Source: UBA10677 sp045532295 (GTDB lineage Bacteria; Bacillota; Clostridia; Christensenellales; Pumilibacteraceae). From it: DNA of 64,000 nt. Below are positions 1-7,929 of the stretch, one piece after another. A program made the position numbers and the translations under genes. The stretch lies in contig JAZSFP010000012.1 of the NCBI GenBank assembly GCA_045532295.1, positions 114,418 through 178,417 on the forward strand. The letters are read 5' to 3'. The notes under the pieces are model-generated. The model did not search any database and was not told where the DNA came from. It worked only from the letters and a program-made list of their open reading frames with translations. Every line of letters begins with the position of its first letter. Position 1 is the stretch's first letter.

Positions 1-427
1 CAAAATCTTTCGAATCAAGAATTTGTCTTGCAGTCCCACTTGGAGACCACTGTTTTAATTCACTAAATTTAATTTCCTTACCATAAAGCTCATTAAGTTG
101 TTCAAGATTTTTATTGATTTTCGCTTGTTTTTTATTTATTTCTAAAAGTTTTTCATTTTTCTTTTTTAGTTCATCAATCTCTTTTTTGTAAATAGTACTT
201 TCCTCAAAAGGTATAGTCAAGCCGTATCTTTCCAATAAAAATATTGCTAGATTTTGAGTTGGTAAGTTTCTATTTTTGTAATAATTAATTATTTTATCAA
301 CGTTTATTTGCTTGATTGAATTTCCTTTGCACCAATTATTAACGGTGTTTTCGTGAACGCCAAGTTCTTCGGCAAATTTCTTTTGCGTTAGTTTCAAATC
401 TTTTTTAATCAAATCTTTTAAGTTCAT
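1..427 (-). CDS. HTH transcriptional regulator with C-terminal coiled coil (partial)
   Basis: The ATG at 427 opens a minus-strand frame that stays open to the left edge (142 codons seen), so the C-terminus is missing. The N-terminus (about residues 1-50) reads as a Cro/C1-type helix-turn-helix, with LTQKKFAEELGVHENTVNNW fitting the helix-turn-helix pair. A lysine/glutamate-rich segment at about residues 80-115 should form a coiled coil, perhaps for dimerization. The gene is divergent from the xis-like gene at 529. The palindrome at 441-456 sits between them, so this protein is a natural candidate to bind it and control both promoters; that is inference. The product could equally be an antirepressor-like protein, since nothing beyond the HTH is recognisable. 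Confidence 0.75.
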   Translation of the reverse strand, partial: MNLKDLIKKDLKLTQKKFAEELGVHENTVNNWCKGNSIKQINVDKIINYYKNRNLPTQNLAIFLLERYGLTIPFEESTIYKKEIDELKKKNEKLLEINKKQAKINKNLEQLNELYGKEIKFSELKQWSPSGTARQILDSKDF

Positions 428-440
428 ATTTTACCTCAAC

Positions 441-498
441 CACAATACGACTGTGGTTTTTTTAATGTTTTTAATAAGAAAATTTCCTTATACAGTAT
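441..498 (+). promoter_or_regulatory. Operator-like palindrome plus promoter of the xis-like gene
   Basis: The sequence CACAATACGACTGTGG (441-456) has complementary arms (CCACA/TGTGG when the C at 440 is included). It is followed 32 bases later by TATACAGTA (489-497), a likely extended -10 element, about 30 bases before the ATG at 529. The same two blocks recur before the integrase gene, 33 bases apart (5634-5649 and 5683-5691). The ribosome-binding site AAGGAG lies at 517-522. Confidence 0.6.
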
Positions 499-528
499 GT
501 AATATCAAATTTTATCAAGGAGATTTTT

Positions 529-726
529 ATGAATCAACAAGTTATTCCTAAAATGAAGACAATTAAACAGTGTTTTGAAGAAATTAAAACACTAGACCCT
601 AACACAGCAATTACCCAATGGTTTATACGTTGTTTGTGTAAAGACAATAAGGTTAAACACTTTATGACTGGTACTAAAATTCTTGTTAATTTCGACGACC
701 TTATACAATACCTGAATAACGCTTAA
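529..726 (+). CDS. Excisionase-like small HTH DNA-binding protein
   Basis: This 65-residue protein has the layout of the excisionase/MerR-like HTH_17 family: an N-terminal helix, then about residues 26-60 with a helix-turn-helix and a basic wing ending in a hydrophobic 'LVNFDDLIQYL' segment typical of the 'G-x-k-ilI....l..yL' family signature. Such proteins direct recombination towards excision by binding and bending attachment-site DNA, or act as small transcription regulators. It is the first plus-strand gene after the shared operator and lies directly before the putative replication origin and rep gene. A good ribosome-binding site precedes the ATG. Family assignment rests on overall pattern only. 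Confidence 0.6.
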   Translation: MNQQVIPKMKTIKQCFEEIKTLDPNTAITQWFIRCLCKDNKVKHFMTGTKILVNFDDLIQYLNNA

Positions 727-767
727 GATACAACCGTATAGTATTACTTTTACTCACCTTTGTATTT
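726..767 (+). other. Candidate rolling-circle origin with CRESS-type nonanucleotide
   Basis: TAGTATTAC at 739-747 matches exactly the nonanucleotide nicked by circovirus Rep proteins (geminiviruses use TAATATTAC). It lies in the short gap between the xis-like gene and the rep gene. ATACAA (728-733) and TTGTAT (760-765) can pair around it, extendable by a G-U and an A-U pair, placing the motif inside a 26-base loop. The stem is weak, so the origin call depends mainly on the motif, its location and the Rep type. Confidence 0.5.
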
Positions 768-801
768 GTTAAAGTGTTTTTTAATTAAGGAGAAAATTAA
801 A

Positions 802-1800
802 ATGCAAATATTTGATAGTAAATCAACCGATAATTGTGTTACAAACGATAGACAAGCGCGGAATTGGTGTTTTGTTATTAATAATCCTAAATTTACCGAT
901 CAACAAATGTTTGAATACCTTAAAACCCTTTCCAATATAAGATATTTCATATTTGTTAGAGAAAAGGGCGATGGAACTAAAAATTCAAATGGAACTGAAC
1001 ACCACCAAGGATATATGGAGTTTTCTACCCCTAAAAAATTCAGTACCATTAAAAACTTTCTTTCAAATAATACTATCGGTGTAAATGCTCATATCCAACC
1101 CCGACAAACCACAAAACAAACTGTTGTCAGTTATATTAAGAAAGAAGATAAGTTTGAATATAAAGCTCATACGCGCCTTGCTGGACCATTTGAGTTTGGC
1201 GAATTAACTCAAATGGGAAGAAGAACTGACCTTATAGATATGGTTGATATGAGAATTCAAGGCGCAACACCAATAGATGTTTTTGAAGCTTATTCTGGTT
1301 CATATGCTCGGTATAATTCCTTTGTTGAAAGTATGGCTATGGAATACAAAACCGAAAAATATCAAACCAATTATAGGGACAATTTAGAAGTTATCTATAT
1401 TTATGGATCTACACGCACAGGCAAAACAAGTTATGTTTTTGCTAAACACGGCTATTCTAATGTATATAAGGCGCAAGGATATGAGCAAGGTAAATGGTTT
1501 GACAATTATAACACCCAATCTGTTTTACTACTCGATGAGTATCATAGCAATTTTTCAATAGATTTTTTATTACAAATACTTGACGGACACCCTTTGTGCA
1601 TACAATGCCGATATAAAAATAGGTGGGCTTGTTTTGAAAAGGTTTATATTGTTTCTAATATACCTTTAGATAAACAGTATATTGAATGTCAGGTTACCGA
1701 TAAAGAAACTTGGAAAGCCTTACTTGCCCGAATCAGTAAAATATATGAATTTACCGAATTAGGGAAACTACCTATCGAACACCCTGTTCCAACTGAATAA
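802..1800 (+). CDS. rep: CRESS-type replication initiator (HUH endonuclease and superfamily 3 helicase)
   Basis: A 332-residue Rep with the domain order of circular single-stranded DNA virus and pCRESS-plasmid initiators. The HUH nuclease shows motif I CFVINN (23-28), motif II HHQGYMEF (67-74) and motif III YIKKED (Tyr111 nucleophile, Lys114). The superfamily 3 helicase shows Walker A GSTRTGKTS (202-210), Walker B VLLLDEY (241-247) and motif C VSNIP (284-288). It should nick the origin, covalently attach through Tyr111 and unwind for rolling-circle replication. An upstream ATG at 760 is in frame, but the ATG at 802 follows an AAGGAG at 788-793 and gives the conserved length. All motifs look intact, so the element may still replicate as a circle. 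Sequence similarity within bacterial families is expected to exceed that to viruses, but was not tested. Confidence 0.9.
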   Translation: MQIFDSKSTDNCVTNDRQARNWCFVINNPKFTDQQMFEYLKTLSNIRYFIFVREKGDGTKNSNGTEHHQGYMEFSTPKKFSTIKNFLSNNTIGVNAHIQPRQTTKQTVVSYIKKEDKFEYKAHTRLAGPFEFGELTQMGRRTDLIDMVDMRIQGATPIDVFEAYSGSYARYNSFVESMAMEYKTEKYQTNYRDNLEVIYIYGSTRTGKTSYVFAKHGYSNVYKAQGYEQGKWFDNYNTQSVLLLDEYHSNFSIDFLLQILDGHPLCIQCRYKNRWACFEKVYIVSNIPLDKQYIECQVTDKETWKALLARISKIYEFTELGKLPIEHPVPTE

Positions 1801-1825
1801 AAAATAAATTATCAGATTTTAATAT

Positions 1826-2122
1826 TTATAACAGCTTTAATAGTGCTTCTCTTTTTTCAGAAGAAAGCACTTTTATTTTTTCAAGTATTAGTTTGTCTTG
1901 TTCGTAATTTTTAATATCAGAATAAAAGAATTCTTCAACGGTTGTTCCGCAAACATTAATAATTCTTAATAAAACTTCTAAACTGGGTAAAAAATCTTTT
2001 TTGCTTTCCAACCTGTTTATGTATCCAATATTCATATCTATATCAATAGACAAAGCTTTTTGCGACAATTTAGCCTTTGTCCTAAAATATCCTATTCGTT
2101 CTATTATTTCCAACTTTTCCAT
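1826..2122 (-). CDS. XRE-family (Cro/C1-type) transcriptional regulator
   Basis: The 98-residue protein has a single Cro/C1 helix-turn-helix over about residues 5-65: 'RTKAKLSQKALSIDIDM' gives helices 2-3, followed by 'YINRLESKKDFLPSLEVLLRI', the usual ending of the fold. A short acidic and lysine-rich tail follows. It has no peptidase or ligand domain, so it resembles small plasmid/phage repressors. It is convergent with rep and divergent from the GIY-YIG gene at 2320. The 197-base region between it and that gene should contain its operator. Confidence 0.85.
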   Translation of the reverse strand: MEKLEIIERIGYFRTKAKLSQKALSIDIDMNIGYINRLESKKDFLPSLEVLLRIINVCGTTVEEFFYSDIKNYEQDKLILEKIKVLSSEKREALLKLL

Positions 2123-2255
2123 AACACTTACACTCCCAAGTTTATACTAATAATTTTAATATATTTACGTTAGAGCTGGGTACACGCTATAAATGGTAAA
2201 ATCGCATTATATGTATATCTATGCTACAAACAAATCACATACAACACGATTTTGC

Positions 2256-2284
2256 TTTACAAATATAAAAATTTATGTTACACT
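2256..2284 (+). promoter_or_regulatory. Probable promoter of the GIY-YIG gene
   Basis: TTTACA (2256-2261) and TACACT (2279-2284) are separated by 17 bases, and the downstream gene has AAGGAG (2310-2315) just before its start. The match to consensus is 5/6 and 4/6. Confidence 0.45.
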
Positions 2285-2319
2285 ATACACACTAAATGTT
2301 AATATAATTAAGGAGAATA

Positions 2320-3033
2320 ATGATGGATAGTTACAAAGAATTTATGGATTGTATAAATAGAAATAATATTGCAAACGAAACCAACTTGATGCTTGCGGTT
2401 AATGCTGTGCACCGACGCTCTCATACTAATATTGGACCAATATATCATTACGACCCAATAAAGTGCGTTTTTGAGGGCAAATACCACTCTTTGTCTAACG
2501 AATTCAAGAAAAACGAAACTCCCCCTTCTTTGGAAAAATTATGCGGTAAAAAAGGTGGCGTTTATCTTATCTTTGAAGACGGCGAAACTCTTGACGGATT
2601 CAGTCGCATTACGAGAGTGGGTAGGTCATTAGATAATCTTGTAGGTCGCTTAAAAGAGCATTTTTGTCCTATTACCAACCGTAAAACCTTACCTAAAGAC
2701 AATAGTGTTTTTAGAAAACATATTGGTAAAGCTTTACTATCTCAAAACAGTAATAGTGATGAAGATAAAGCTAATTGGAACAAGAAAGGCGAAACCGTTG
2801 ACGGATTGGAAGATAAGATATCTGATCTTCTTGCTAAAAAGTTTTCTTTCTGTGTAATACCGCTTGACGACAAAGACGAGATTAAGATTTTGGAAAAAAC
2901 GCTAATAAGACTTTTATCCACTTATAACGTGCGTGCTAACGCAATCCCTTCCCCAACCTGGTTGGGCAACGCTCATCCTACTGAAGAAATTCAAAAAAGT
3001 GGCTTATGGAACGTTAAACACGTAATAATTTAA
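2320..3033 (+). CDS. GIY-YIG nuclease-family protein
   Basis: This 237-residue protein shows the core of a GIY-YIG fold in its middle and C-terminal part: 'GGVYLIFEDG' (about residue 80) takes the place of the GIY strand, 'ITRVGRS' the YIG strand, and the Arg of 'VGRLKEHF' the catalytic Arg position. 'NSVFRKHIGKALL' and 'EKTLIRLLSTY' resemble later conserved segments, with the Glu in the last as the possible metal-binding residue. Members act in repair, restriction or mobile-element biology. The N-terminal ~75 residues are unassigned. An alternative ATG at 2323 gives a protein one residue shorter. Target and role in the element are unknown. Confidence 0.65.
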   Translation: MMDSYKEFMDCINRNNIANETNLMLAVNAVHRRSHTNIGPIYHYDPIKCVFEGKYHSLSNEFKKNETPPSLEKLCGKKGGVYLIFEDGETLDGFSRITRVGRSLDNLVGRLKEHFCPITNRKTLPKDNSVFRKHIGKALLSQNSNSDEDKANWNKKGETVDGLEDKISDLLAKKFSFCVIPLDDKDEIKILEKTLIRLLSTYNVRANAIPSPTWLGNAHPTEEIQKSGLWNVKHVII

Positions 3034-3196
3034 TGAAAAAACTTTTAAGATAGACCTAAATTTCCTTAACGAAAAAGCGGTTTATCTCTTATAATAGATA
3101 AAAGCAGCATCGTATATTAGACAATAATAAATGTAAATAACTTTCTTATAACGGCTAATTTAGGCTTTATACGAAAGATTAAAAAGGGAATATAAA

Positions 3197-3694
3197 ATGA
3201 AAATTAAAACTATTAAAGAAGACGGTAAAACGAAAATCGAATTTGAAGAAACTGGGGAAATTAAAACTTTGACAGTTATTAACGATGAACAAAGTCAGGA
3301 AATTTACGACCTTAAAAATGAATGGGAAGAACTGTTAGATGAACTATCACAACAACAATTTGATTTTAATAAATTTAAGGTAACATTTGTTAATAGTGCA
3401 AAACTGCTTGCGGAATATCTTTTAAATGATACATATTTACCATTTGAAATTGTTTGCTTAATTATGCAAATTAAAGAATTTAGTTCTTACCCCGAAATCA
3501 ACAAAGAATCACTCGCTGGGAAATTTTTAACTTTCTATCTTTCCCAAGTGGATGATTTTGGCAATATAGAAAGAGAGTTTGAAACTGATAGACTTTGTCT
3601 AAATGTTTATGGAGATTCTCGCCCTATTACAATCTATATAGACGATTTCGATTTAACCGAACTTATGTCCGATCTTAATTACGCTGAAGATTAA
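3197..3694 (+). CDS. Unknown acidic protein
   Basis: I do not recognise this 165-residue protein. It begins with alternating Lys/Glu beta-type sequence, has a predicted helical segment around residues 30-60 rich in Glu and Leu, and ends with an acidic 'DDFDLTELMSDLNYAED' tail. No transmembrane segment, signal peptide or cysteine motif is present. A purine-rich AAAGGGA precedes the ATG. A 163-base gap separates it from the GIY-YIG gene, and it starts a plus-strand set of four unknown genes reaching to 5505. Strong net acidity fits a protein-binding or DNA-mimic role, but that is speculation. Confidence 0.6.
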   Translation: MKIKTIKEDGKTKIEFEETGEIKTLTVINDEQSQEIYDLKNEWEELLDELSQQQFDFNKFKVTFVNSAKLLAEYLLNDTYLPFEIVCLIMQIKEFSSYPEINKESLAGKFLTFYLSQVDDFGNIEREFETDRLCLNVYGDSRPITIYIDDFDLTELMSDLNYAED

Positions 3695-3770
3695 AGAATT
3701 ATTTATTAATAACGTAAGATTTTACTAAAAGAATAAAACAAATGAAATATTAAACTTAAGAGTACCCATT

Positions 3771-4199
3771 ATGAAAATAACTCAAATCTCACAAAAATCA
3801 GAACTTTCGAAAGACATATTTGACGATGCTTGGTTTTTTCATATTGCCGAAGATGGTGCAATGGGAGCGTCTAGTAACGTGACTATTATAACGAAGCACG
3901 CAAAAGGGGTTAATTTTAGTTATGCTTTTGGTGATATTACGTTTGACGACGTGCTTGCGTTCTTTCCATCGTTAAATGAATTTAACTCTTTTTTAGGGGA
4001 GATTATTTCCGTTCCAAAAGGTTGGCAACACGTTTATATGGGGGCTGGTAATCATCTACTTATTTCAGACGAGATTTACGATAAATTTTACGAAGAAACA
4101 AAAGAAAACGTTCGTTCCATTCAAATATACGGAAATTGGATAGAAAAGGCGGAACAGATTATTAAGAGTACCAAAATTGGTACACACAATGCCGTATAA
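3771..4199 (+). CDS. Unknown protein
   Basis: A 142-residue soluble protein I cannot assign. It is rich in aromatic residues ('DAWFFHIAEDGAMGASS', 'KGWQHVYMGAGNHLLI') with mixed alpha/beta character and no membrane segment. The glycine-containing 'VYMGAGNHLLI' segment looks like a structural core motif, but I know no family with it. There is no clear ribosome-binding site before the ATG, so the start is less certain than its neighbours'. It lies in the same orientation as the flanking unknown genes, with 76- and 27-base gaps. Confidence 0.55.
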   Translation: MKITQISQKSELSKDIFDDAWFFHIAEDGAMGASSNVTIITKHAKGVNFSYAFGDITFDDVLAFFPSLNEFNSFLGEIISVPKGWQHVYMGAGNHLLISDEIYDKFYEETKENVRSIQIYGNWIEKAEQIIKSTKIGTHNAV

Positions 4200-4226
4200 T
4201 AAGAGAAAAGGTTAGGTGGGTGAACT

Positions 4227-4667
4227 ATGACGACAGGAAAGAAAAAATACTTAAAAAAATTAACCGATCAAAAATATATTGATTTTTTTGACGACGCAAA
4301 TTCTATATACACGGAAGCGGATGGAGTATTACAGCCACATTATATTGGCACAGCAAAAGAATTTATAGCTGTACTTGACGAATTGTTTAATTATATAACT
4401 ATAAAACAAGTTGAATTTTTTAACGATACTAACGAATATAGTGAAGAATATATGATTAAGGAAATCGTAAACGTATTTGAAGAACCGAGCAATTATAGAA
4501 AATTAATTAACGATGAATTTATAAACAGGTTAAATGCCGATGATATTATTTCAGTATTCGCCGAACTTACACACGTAAATTGTCACGTAGACGGATTTAT
4601 TGAAAAATGCGGTAAAGACGGCGTTATTTCTAAACTTCTTGCCAAATTAAAAGACGAGGTATTATAA
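4227..4667 (+). CDS. Unknown protein
   Basis: A 146-residue mostly helical, acidic protein without recognisable domain. A basic N-terminus ('GKKKYLKKLTDQKY') is followed by acidic helices. The ATG follows the purine-rich GGTGGGTG. It ends 13 bases before the next gene, so the two are probably cotranscribed, and perhaps cotranslated with the polymerase-like protein that follows. Function unknown. Confidence 0.55.
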   Translation: MTTGKKKYLKKLTDQKYIDFFDDANSIYTEADGVLQPHYIGTAKEFIAVLDELFNYITIKQVEFFNDTNEYSEEYMIKEIVNVFEEPSNYRKLINDEFINRLNADDIISVFAELTHVNCHVDGFIEKCGKDGVISKLLAKLKDEVL

Positions 4668-4680
4668 AAAAGGTAATAGA

Positions 4681-5505
4681 ATGAAAAAGTTACTAAAAAA
4701 TGCACAAGAAAACTTACGAGAACTTATAAACAAAAGATTGATTGAAATTAATGCAACGGAAACGGAAAGATTAAACGCTGAACGCGAACTTGATATAATC
4801 AATAAGCATAATGCTGCTCATATTTTCGTGTTTCTTTACGAGTTAACCAAACGAATGAAAGAAAATGACGTTTATTTCAACGCAAGGGGTTCGTTCTACA
4901 CGACATTTTATTGCTGTTACTTGCTTGGAATTTTGGAATACAATCCACTTGATTTCTCATTGACTTATGCTGGATTTTACCGAGCTATTGAAAAAAGAGA
5001 TTTGGAAAATAAAGGTCTTTCAGCAACATTAGACGTAGAAACGGAAAATCATGCAAAAGTTATTGAATACTTAAAAACGCAATTTAGCGAAGAAGAGTTA
5101 GTTCCTGACGTTTTTATGAACAAAGACAACGAGCTTGTTAGTAGCGAACACGTCTTTAATCTTACAACAGCTGAATTTTCTTTTAAGATAGAACTTATGA
5201 GTTCACCATCTGAAGCTTTAGATAGAATTAAAGCTGTAGAAAAAGAAAATCCCAATATTGATTACGCTAATTTTAGATTGCCTGAAGTTTACGAATATAT
5301 GCAAAAAAATGAACTTATTCCACCCTTTTTTGACTTGCAAAAAATTGCGTTAAACAAACCTTACAATATTTATGATTTAGCAAATTGTCAATACAACGTC
5401 GTTAATGTTACGGAATACAACATAGGACACCATATATGCTATGCGGTACTGTATTACAAATTAGCTTATATTGATAAAAATCAATCAAAACAATTTGAAC
5501 TATAG
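4681..5505 (+). CDS. Small protein resembling a degenerate C-family DNA polymerase alpha (PolC/DnaE) core
   Basis: I do not know this 274-residue protein as a named family, but three patches in the right order recall bacterial replicative polymerases. 'ARGSFYTTFYCCYLLGIL' with 'NPLDF' (68-92) parallels the DnaE 'GRGSxAGSLVAYxLGIT..DPL' palm segment. 'TLDVE' followed by 'KVIEYL' (116-131) falls where DnaE has PDFDxDF and 'RVIDYV'. 'GHHICYAVLYYKLAYIDKN' (249-267) parallels 'SHAxxYAxxxYRxAYxKxxxP'. The first catalytic Asp of the DxD pair would be Thr and the second is kept, so polymerase activity is unlikely. PHP domain and fingers would be missing. The resemblance was judged by eye and could be coincidental. 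The gene ends the unknown cluster, 218 bases before the integrase. Confidence 0.5.
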   Translation: MKKLLKNAQENLRELINKRLIEINATETERLNAERELDIINKHNAAHIFVFLYELTKRMKENDVYFNARGSFYTTFYCCYLLGILEYNPLDFSLTYAGFYRAIEKRDLENKGLSATLDVETENHAKVIEYLKTQFSEEELVPDVFMNKDNELVSSEHVFNLTTAEFSFKIELMSSPSEALDRIKAVEKENPNIDYANFRLPEVYEYMQKNELIPPFFDLQKIALNKPYNIYDLANCQYNVVNVTEYNIGHHICYAVLYYKLAYIDKNQSKQFEL

Positions 5506-5633
5506 TCTCTCACAATATATAATACTTAATCTAAAAGCCTGTTCTTTTACAAGGCAGGCGTTTCTTTTTACGAAAAACGATAAAGTTTTTGTTAAATCTC
5601 TACGAATTTAAAAAAATTCTCCTATAATTAAAT

Positions 5634-5691
5634 CACAATACAATTGTGGTTTTTGGTGTAATTTTTTTGCTGTAAAAATTCATATACAGTA
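5634..5691 (+). promoter_or_regulatory. Operator-like palindrome plus promoter of the integrase gene
   Basis: CACAATACAATTGTGG (5634-5649) is nearly the same as the block at 441-456. TATACAGTA follows 33 bases later (5683-5691), as it does 32 bases later at the xis-like gene. The integrase ATG (5724) has AAGGAG at 5711-5716. The shared arrangement suggests one regulator controls integration and excision genes together. Confidence 0.6.
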
Positions 5692-5723
5692 AATTATTAC
5701 AAAGCCATTAAAGGAGAATTATT

Positions 5724-7145
5724 ATGAATAAAAAGAAAAGCAAAAATTGTTATCCAAGATGTAATACCCAAGGAGAACTTATATCTTATAGGTTTTTTTA
5801 TACTGGCAAAGACCCATATACAGGGCAAAACAAGCAATACACTATGACTTGGAAAGTTCCAAAAGGGTTAACCAATAAGGAAATCGAACTTGAAAGAAAA
5901 AAAGCCGAAATAGACTTTATAAAAGAAAGTGAAAAGAAATCAATCGGCACATACGTTCAAGAGAATAACATAACCTTTGGGGAATTCTCAAAACAATGGT
6001 TAGAAAGGATTTTGAAACGGAACGGCGAAAGTTATTCCTACTATGTTCAAGCCGAAAATTCCTTAAAGATAATCAATCAACATTTCGGGCATTATCTCTT
6101 AAAACAAATATCCCCGATAATGGTTCAAAAGTTTTTTGATTTTCTTTGCGACAGGACTTATACTACGGAAACCGTAACCGTTAAAAAGTCGATTGAAGAA
6201 CTAATCATCAGTAACAACCTTAATAAAACTAAAATAGCCGAAGAATGTGGTATAAACAGGCTTACATTAAGGCTTGCTACTAAAATAGGTCAACAGGTAA
6301 GTTTGGAAACTGCCCGAACTATATCAAGATACTTTAACGTTCCCCTTGCTCAATATTTTAACGTAGAAAAGGAAGAGAAAAAATATTCCAAAGCTACCAA
6401 TGCAGGAATAAGAACAATATTAGTAGTTATTTTGGGAGAAGCCAAACGGCAACAATTAATCGAACACAATTACGCTTCCAAAGATTATACAAGACCTTTA
6501 ACAGGTACTACTAAACAAAAAGAAATCTTTGACGAAACGGAATCGAGAGAGTTCGTGCAGGCAGTCTTAAAAGAAAGTAATTTGAAGAAAAAAACTATCT
6601 TTGCTTTACTTATCTTTTTGGGCTTACGAAAAGCCGAAATTTGTGGCTTAACTTGGGAAGATATAGATTTCCATAATAAATCTTTAAGTGTTAATCATAA
6701 CGCATTATATTATCAGAAATTCGGAATAGTTACAAAAGGCACAAAAACCTTAAAATCAAAAAGAACAATTAAGTTGCCCGACCAATTAGTAATTATCTTA
6801 AATGAATATAAAACTTGGTATGATGCTCAAAAACAAAATTATGGTGATTTATGGGCTTGTACAAATAACCTTTTCCTACAGGATAACGGAAAGATTATCA
6901 ACCCTTGTACCATCAATTCTTGGCTTAAAAAATTTAATCTACAAAACGGATTTAAACTCATTCCACCGCATTCATTAAGACACACCTGCATTACTATGCA
7001 ATTAAACGCAGGTGTACCATTAAAAGTAGTTTCAACAAGAGCAGGTCATTCAAGCGAAAGAATAACTCTTGATATATATACCCACTCTTTGCAATCACAA
7101 GATAATAAAGCGGCGGAAATCTATAACAATTATTTAATGAATTAA
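5724..7145 (+). CDS. int: Tyrosine recombinase (integrase) with an embedded HTH domain
   Basis: A 473-residue site-specific recombinase. The N-terminal arm-type DNA-binding region (about 10-45) and core-binding helices (about 80-145) are followed by an unusual insertion at about 155-215, 'NKTKIAEECGINRLTLRLATKIG...LETARTISRYF', which reads as a Cro/C1-like HTH. The catalytic domain has Arg302 (LGLRKAEICGLTW), a Lys in the beta-hairpin (about 341-347), HSLRH (His416, Arg419), His442 in GHSS and nucleophile Tyr452 in 'IYTHS', so it appears complete. It should join the element to the adjacent tRNA-Thr gene. It is the gene nearest the tRNA except for two small genes. The insertion may add a site-recognition or autoregulatory function. 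Confidence 0.93.
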   Translation: MNKKKSKNCYPRCNTQGELISYRFFYTGKDPYTGQNKQYTMTWKVPKGLTNKEIELERKKAEIDFIKESEKKSIGTYVQENNITFGEFSKQWLERILKRNGESYSYYVQAENSLKIINQHFGHYLLKQISPIMVQKFFDFLCDRTYTTETVTVKKSIEELIISNNLNKTKIAEECGINRLTLRLATKIGQQVSLETARTISRYFNVPLAQYFNVEKEEKKYSKATNAGIRTILVVILGEAKRQQLIEHNYASKDYTRPLTGTTKQKEIFDETESREFVQAVLKESNLKKKTIFALLIFLGLRKAEICGLTWEDIDFHNKSLSVNHNALYYQKFGIVTKGTKTLKSKRTIKLPDQLVIILNEYKTWYDAQKQNYGDLWACTNNLFLQDNGKIINPCTINSWLKKFNLQNGFKLIPPHSLRHTCITMQLNAGVPLKVVSTRAGHSSERITLDIYTHSLQSQDNKAAEIYNNYLMN

Positions 7146-7159
7146 AGGAGTTCCATATT

Positions 7160-7678
7160 ATGAAAACTCAAGCTACAATTAAATGTGATATTTGTGGCAA
7201 ACCTTTAACTACCATTTATGACGCACACCCATATATTGAGAATGGTAAATGTTGTGGTGAGTGTTGCGCTAATAAAGTCGCTCCTTTTCGTTTGGCATAT
7301 AGGTATTTATTCGGTTATAATATGGATAAGCTACGCAAAAGAAGTTTTTATATGGATAAATATCATAAAAAATACGATTTGTTTTTTAGCAGTGCTATAT
7401 TTAACGCACTAAAACACGACAAAATTTTTGAAAAAGATTTAGTAAAATGTTTTAGTAAATATATTTCATTTGATTATACGGAATCCGAAAGAGATATCGC
7501 CAAAAAAAATAATTGGATTGTTAACAGTCAATATGATACACACCCATTACCAGATAATAAAATCTTTGCACAATATAGTACTGTAAGAGGATGGATAGTT
7601 GTTTACACTAACAATACCGATACTATGATTCTCTTTGATGATGAATTTAGGGTAAATTCCGATATTTTGTTAATGTGA
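7160..7678 (+). CDS. Zinc-ribbon-like protein of unknown function
   Basis: This 172-residue protein begins with 'CDICGKPL' and, about 20 residues later, 'CCGECCANK', a CxxC...CxxC arrangement that should bind zinc. The rest, rich in Tyr, Lys and Asn, is not recognised. The gene starts 14 bases after the integrase stop with its own AAAGGAG, so it is cotranscribed with int. Position beside int suggests a part in recombination or in element maintenance, but the sequence gives no direct support. Confidence 0.6.
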   Translation: MKTQATIKCDICGKPLTTIYDAHPYIENGKCCGECCANKVAPFRLAYRYLFGYNMDKLRKRSFYMDKYHKKYDLFFSSAIFNALKHDKIFEKDLVKCFSKYISFDYTESERDIAKKNNWIVNSQYDTHPLPDNKIFAQYSTVRGWIVVYTNNTDTMILFDDEFRVNSDILLM

Positions 7679-7724
7679 AAATTTACGTTACAATAATATA
7701 AAAACAACAAAGGCGACATGACAA

Positions 7725-7907
7725 ATGCAAAACAACGAATCTTTTAAATCTGATACCGAATTTAGAGATGATATAATAAGGATATTCAAAAAAACATTTG
7801 AAGAAAAGATACCCGACTTTTTAGAGTATTGTGTGCATACTAATAATGCAAAGCCTATTATGGAAATTTTTTACACATTGACAGTGAATAGTTTTGAAAA
7901 GAAATAG
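7725..7907 (+). CDS. Small unknown helical protein
   Basis: A 60-residue, predicted all-helical protein that ends just before the terminator at the element boundary. It follows the zinc-ribbon gene by 46 bases, with a weak GGCGAC before the ATG. No family is recognised. It could be a real accessory gene or a chance frame; AT-rich composition matches the element. Confidence 0.4.
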   Translation: MQNNESFKSDTEFRDDIIRIFKKTFEEKIPDFLEYCVHTNNAKPIMEIFYTLTVNSFEKK

Positions 7908-7929
7908 TTTAACAAAAGAATATAAAAAA

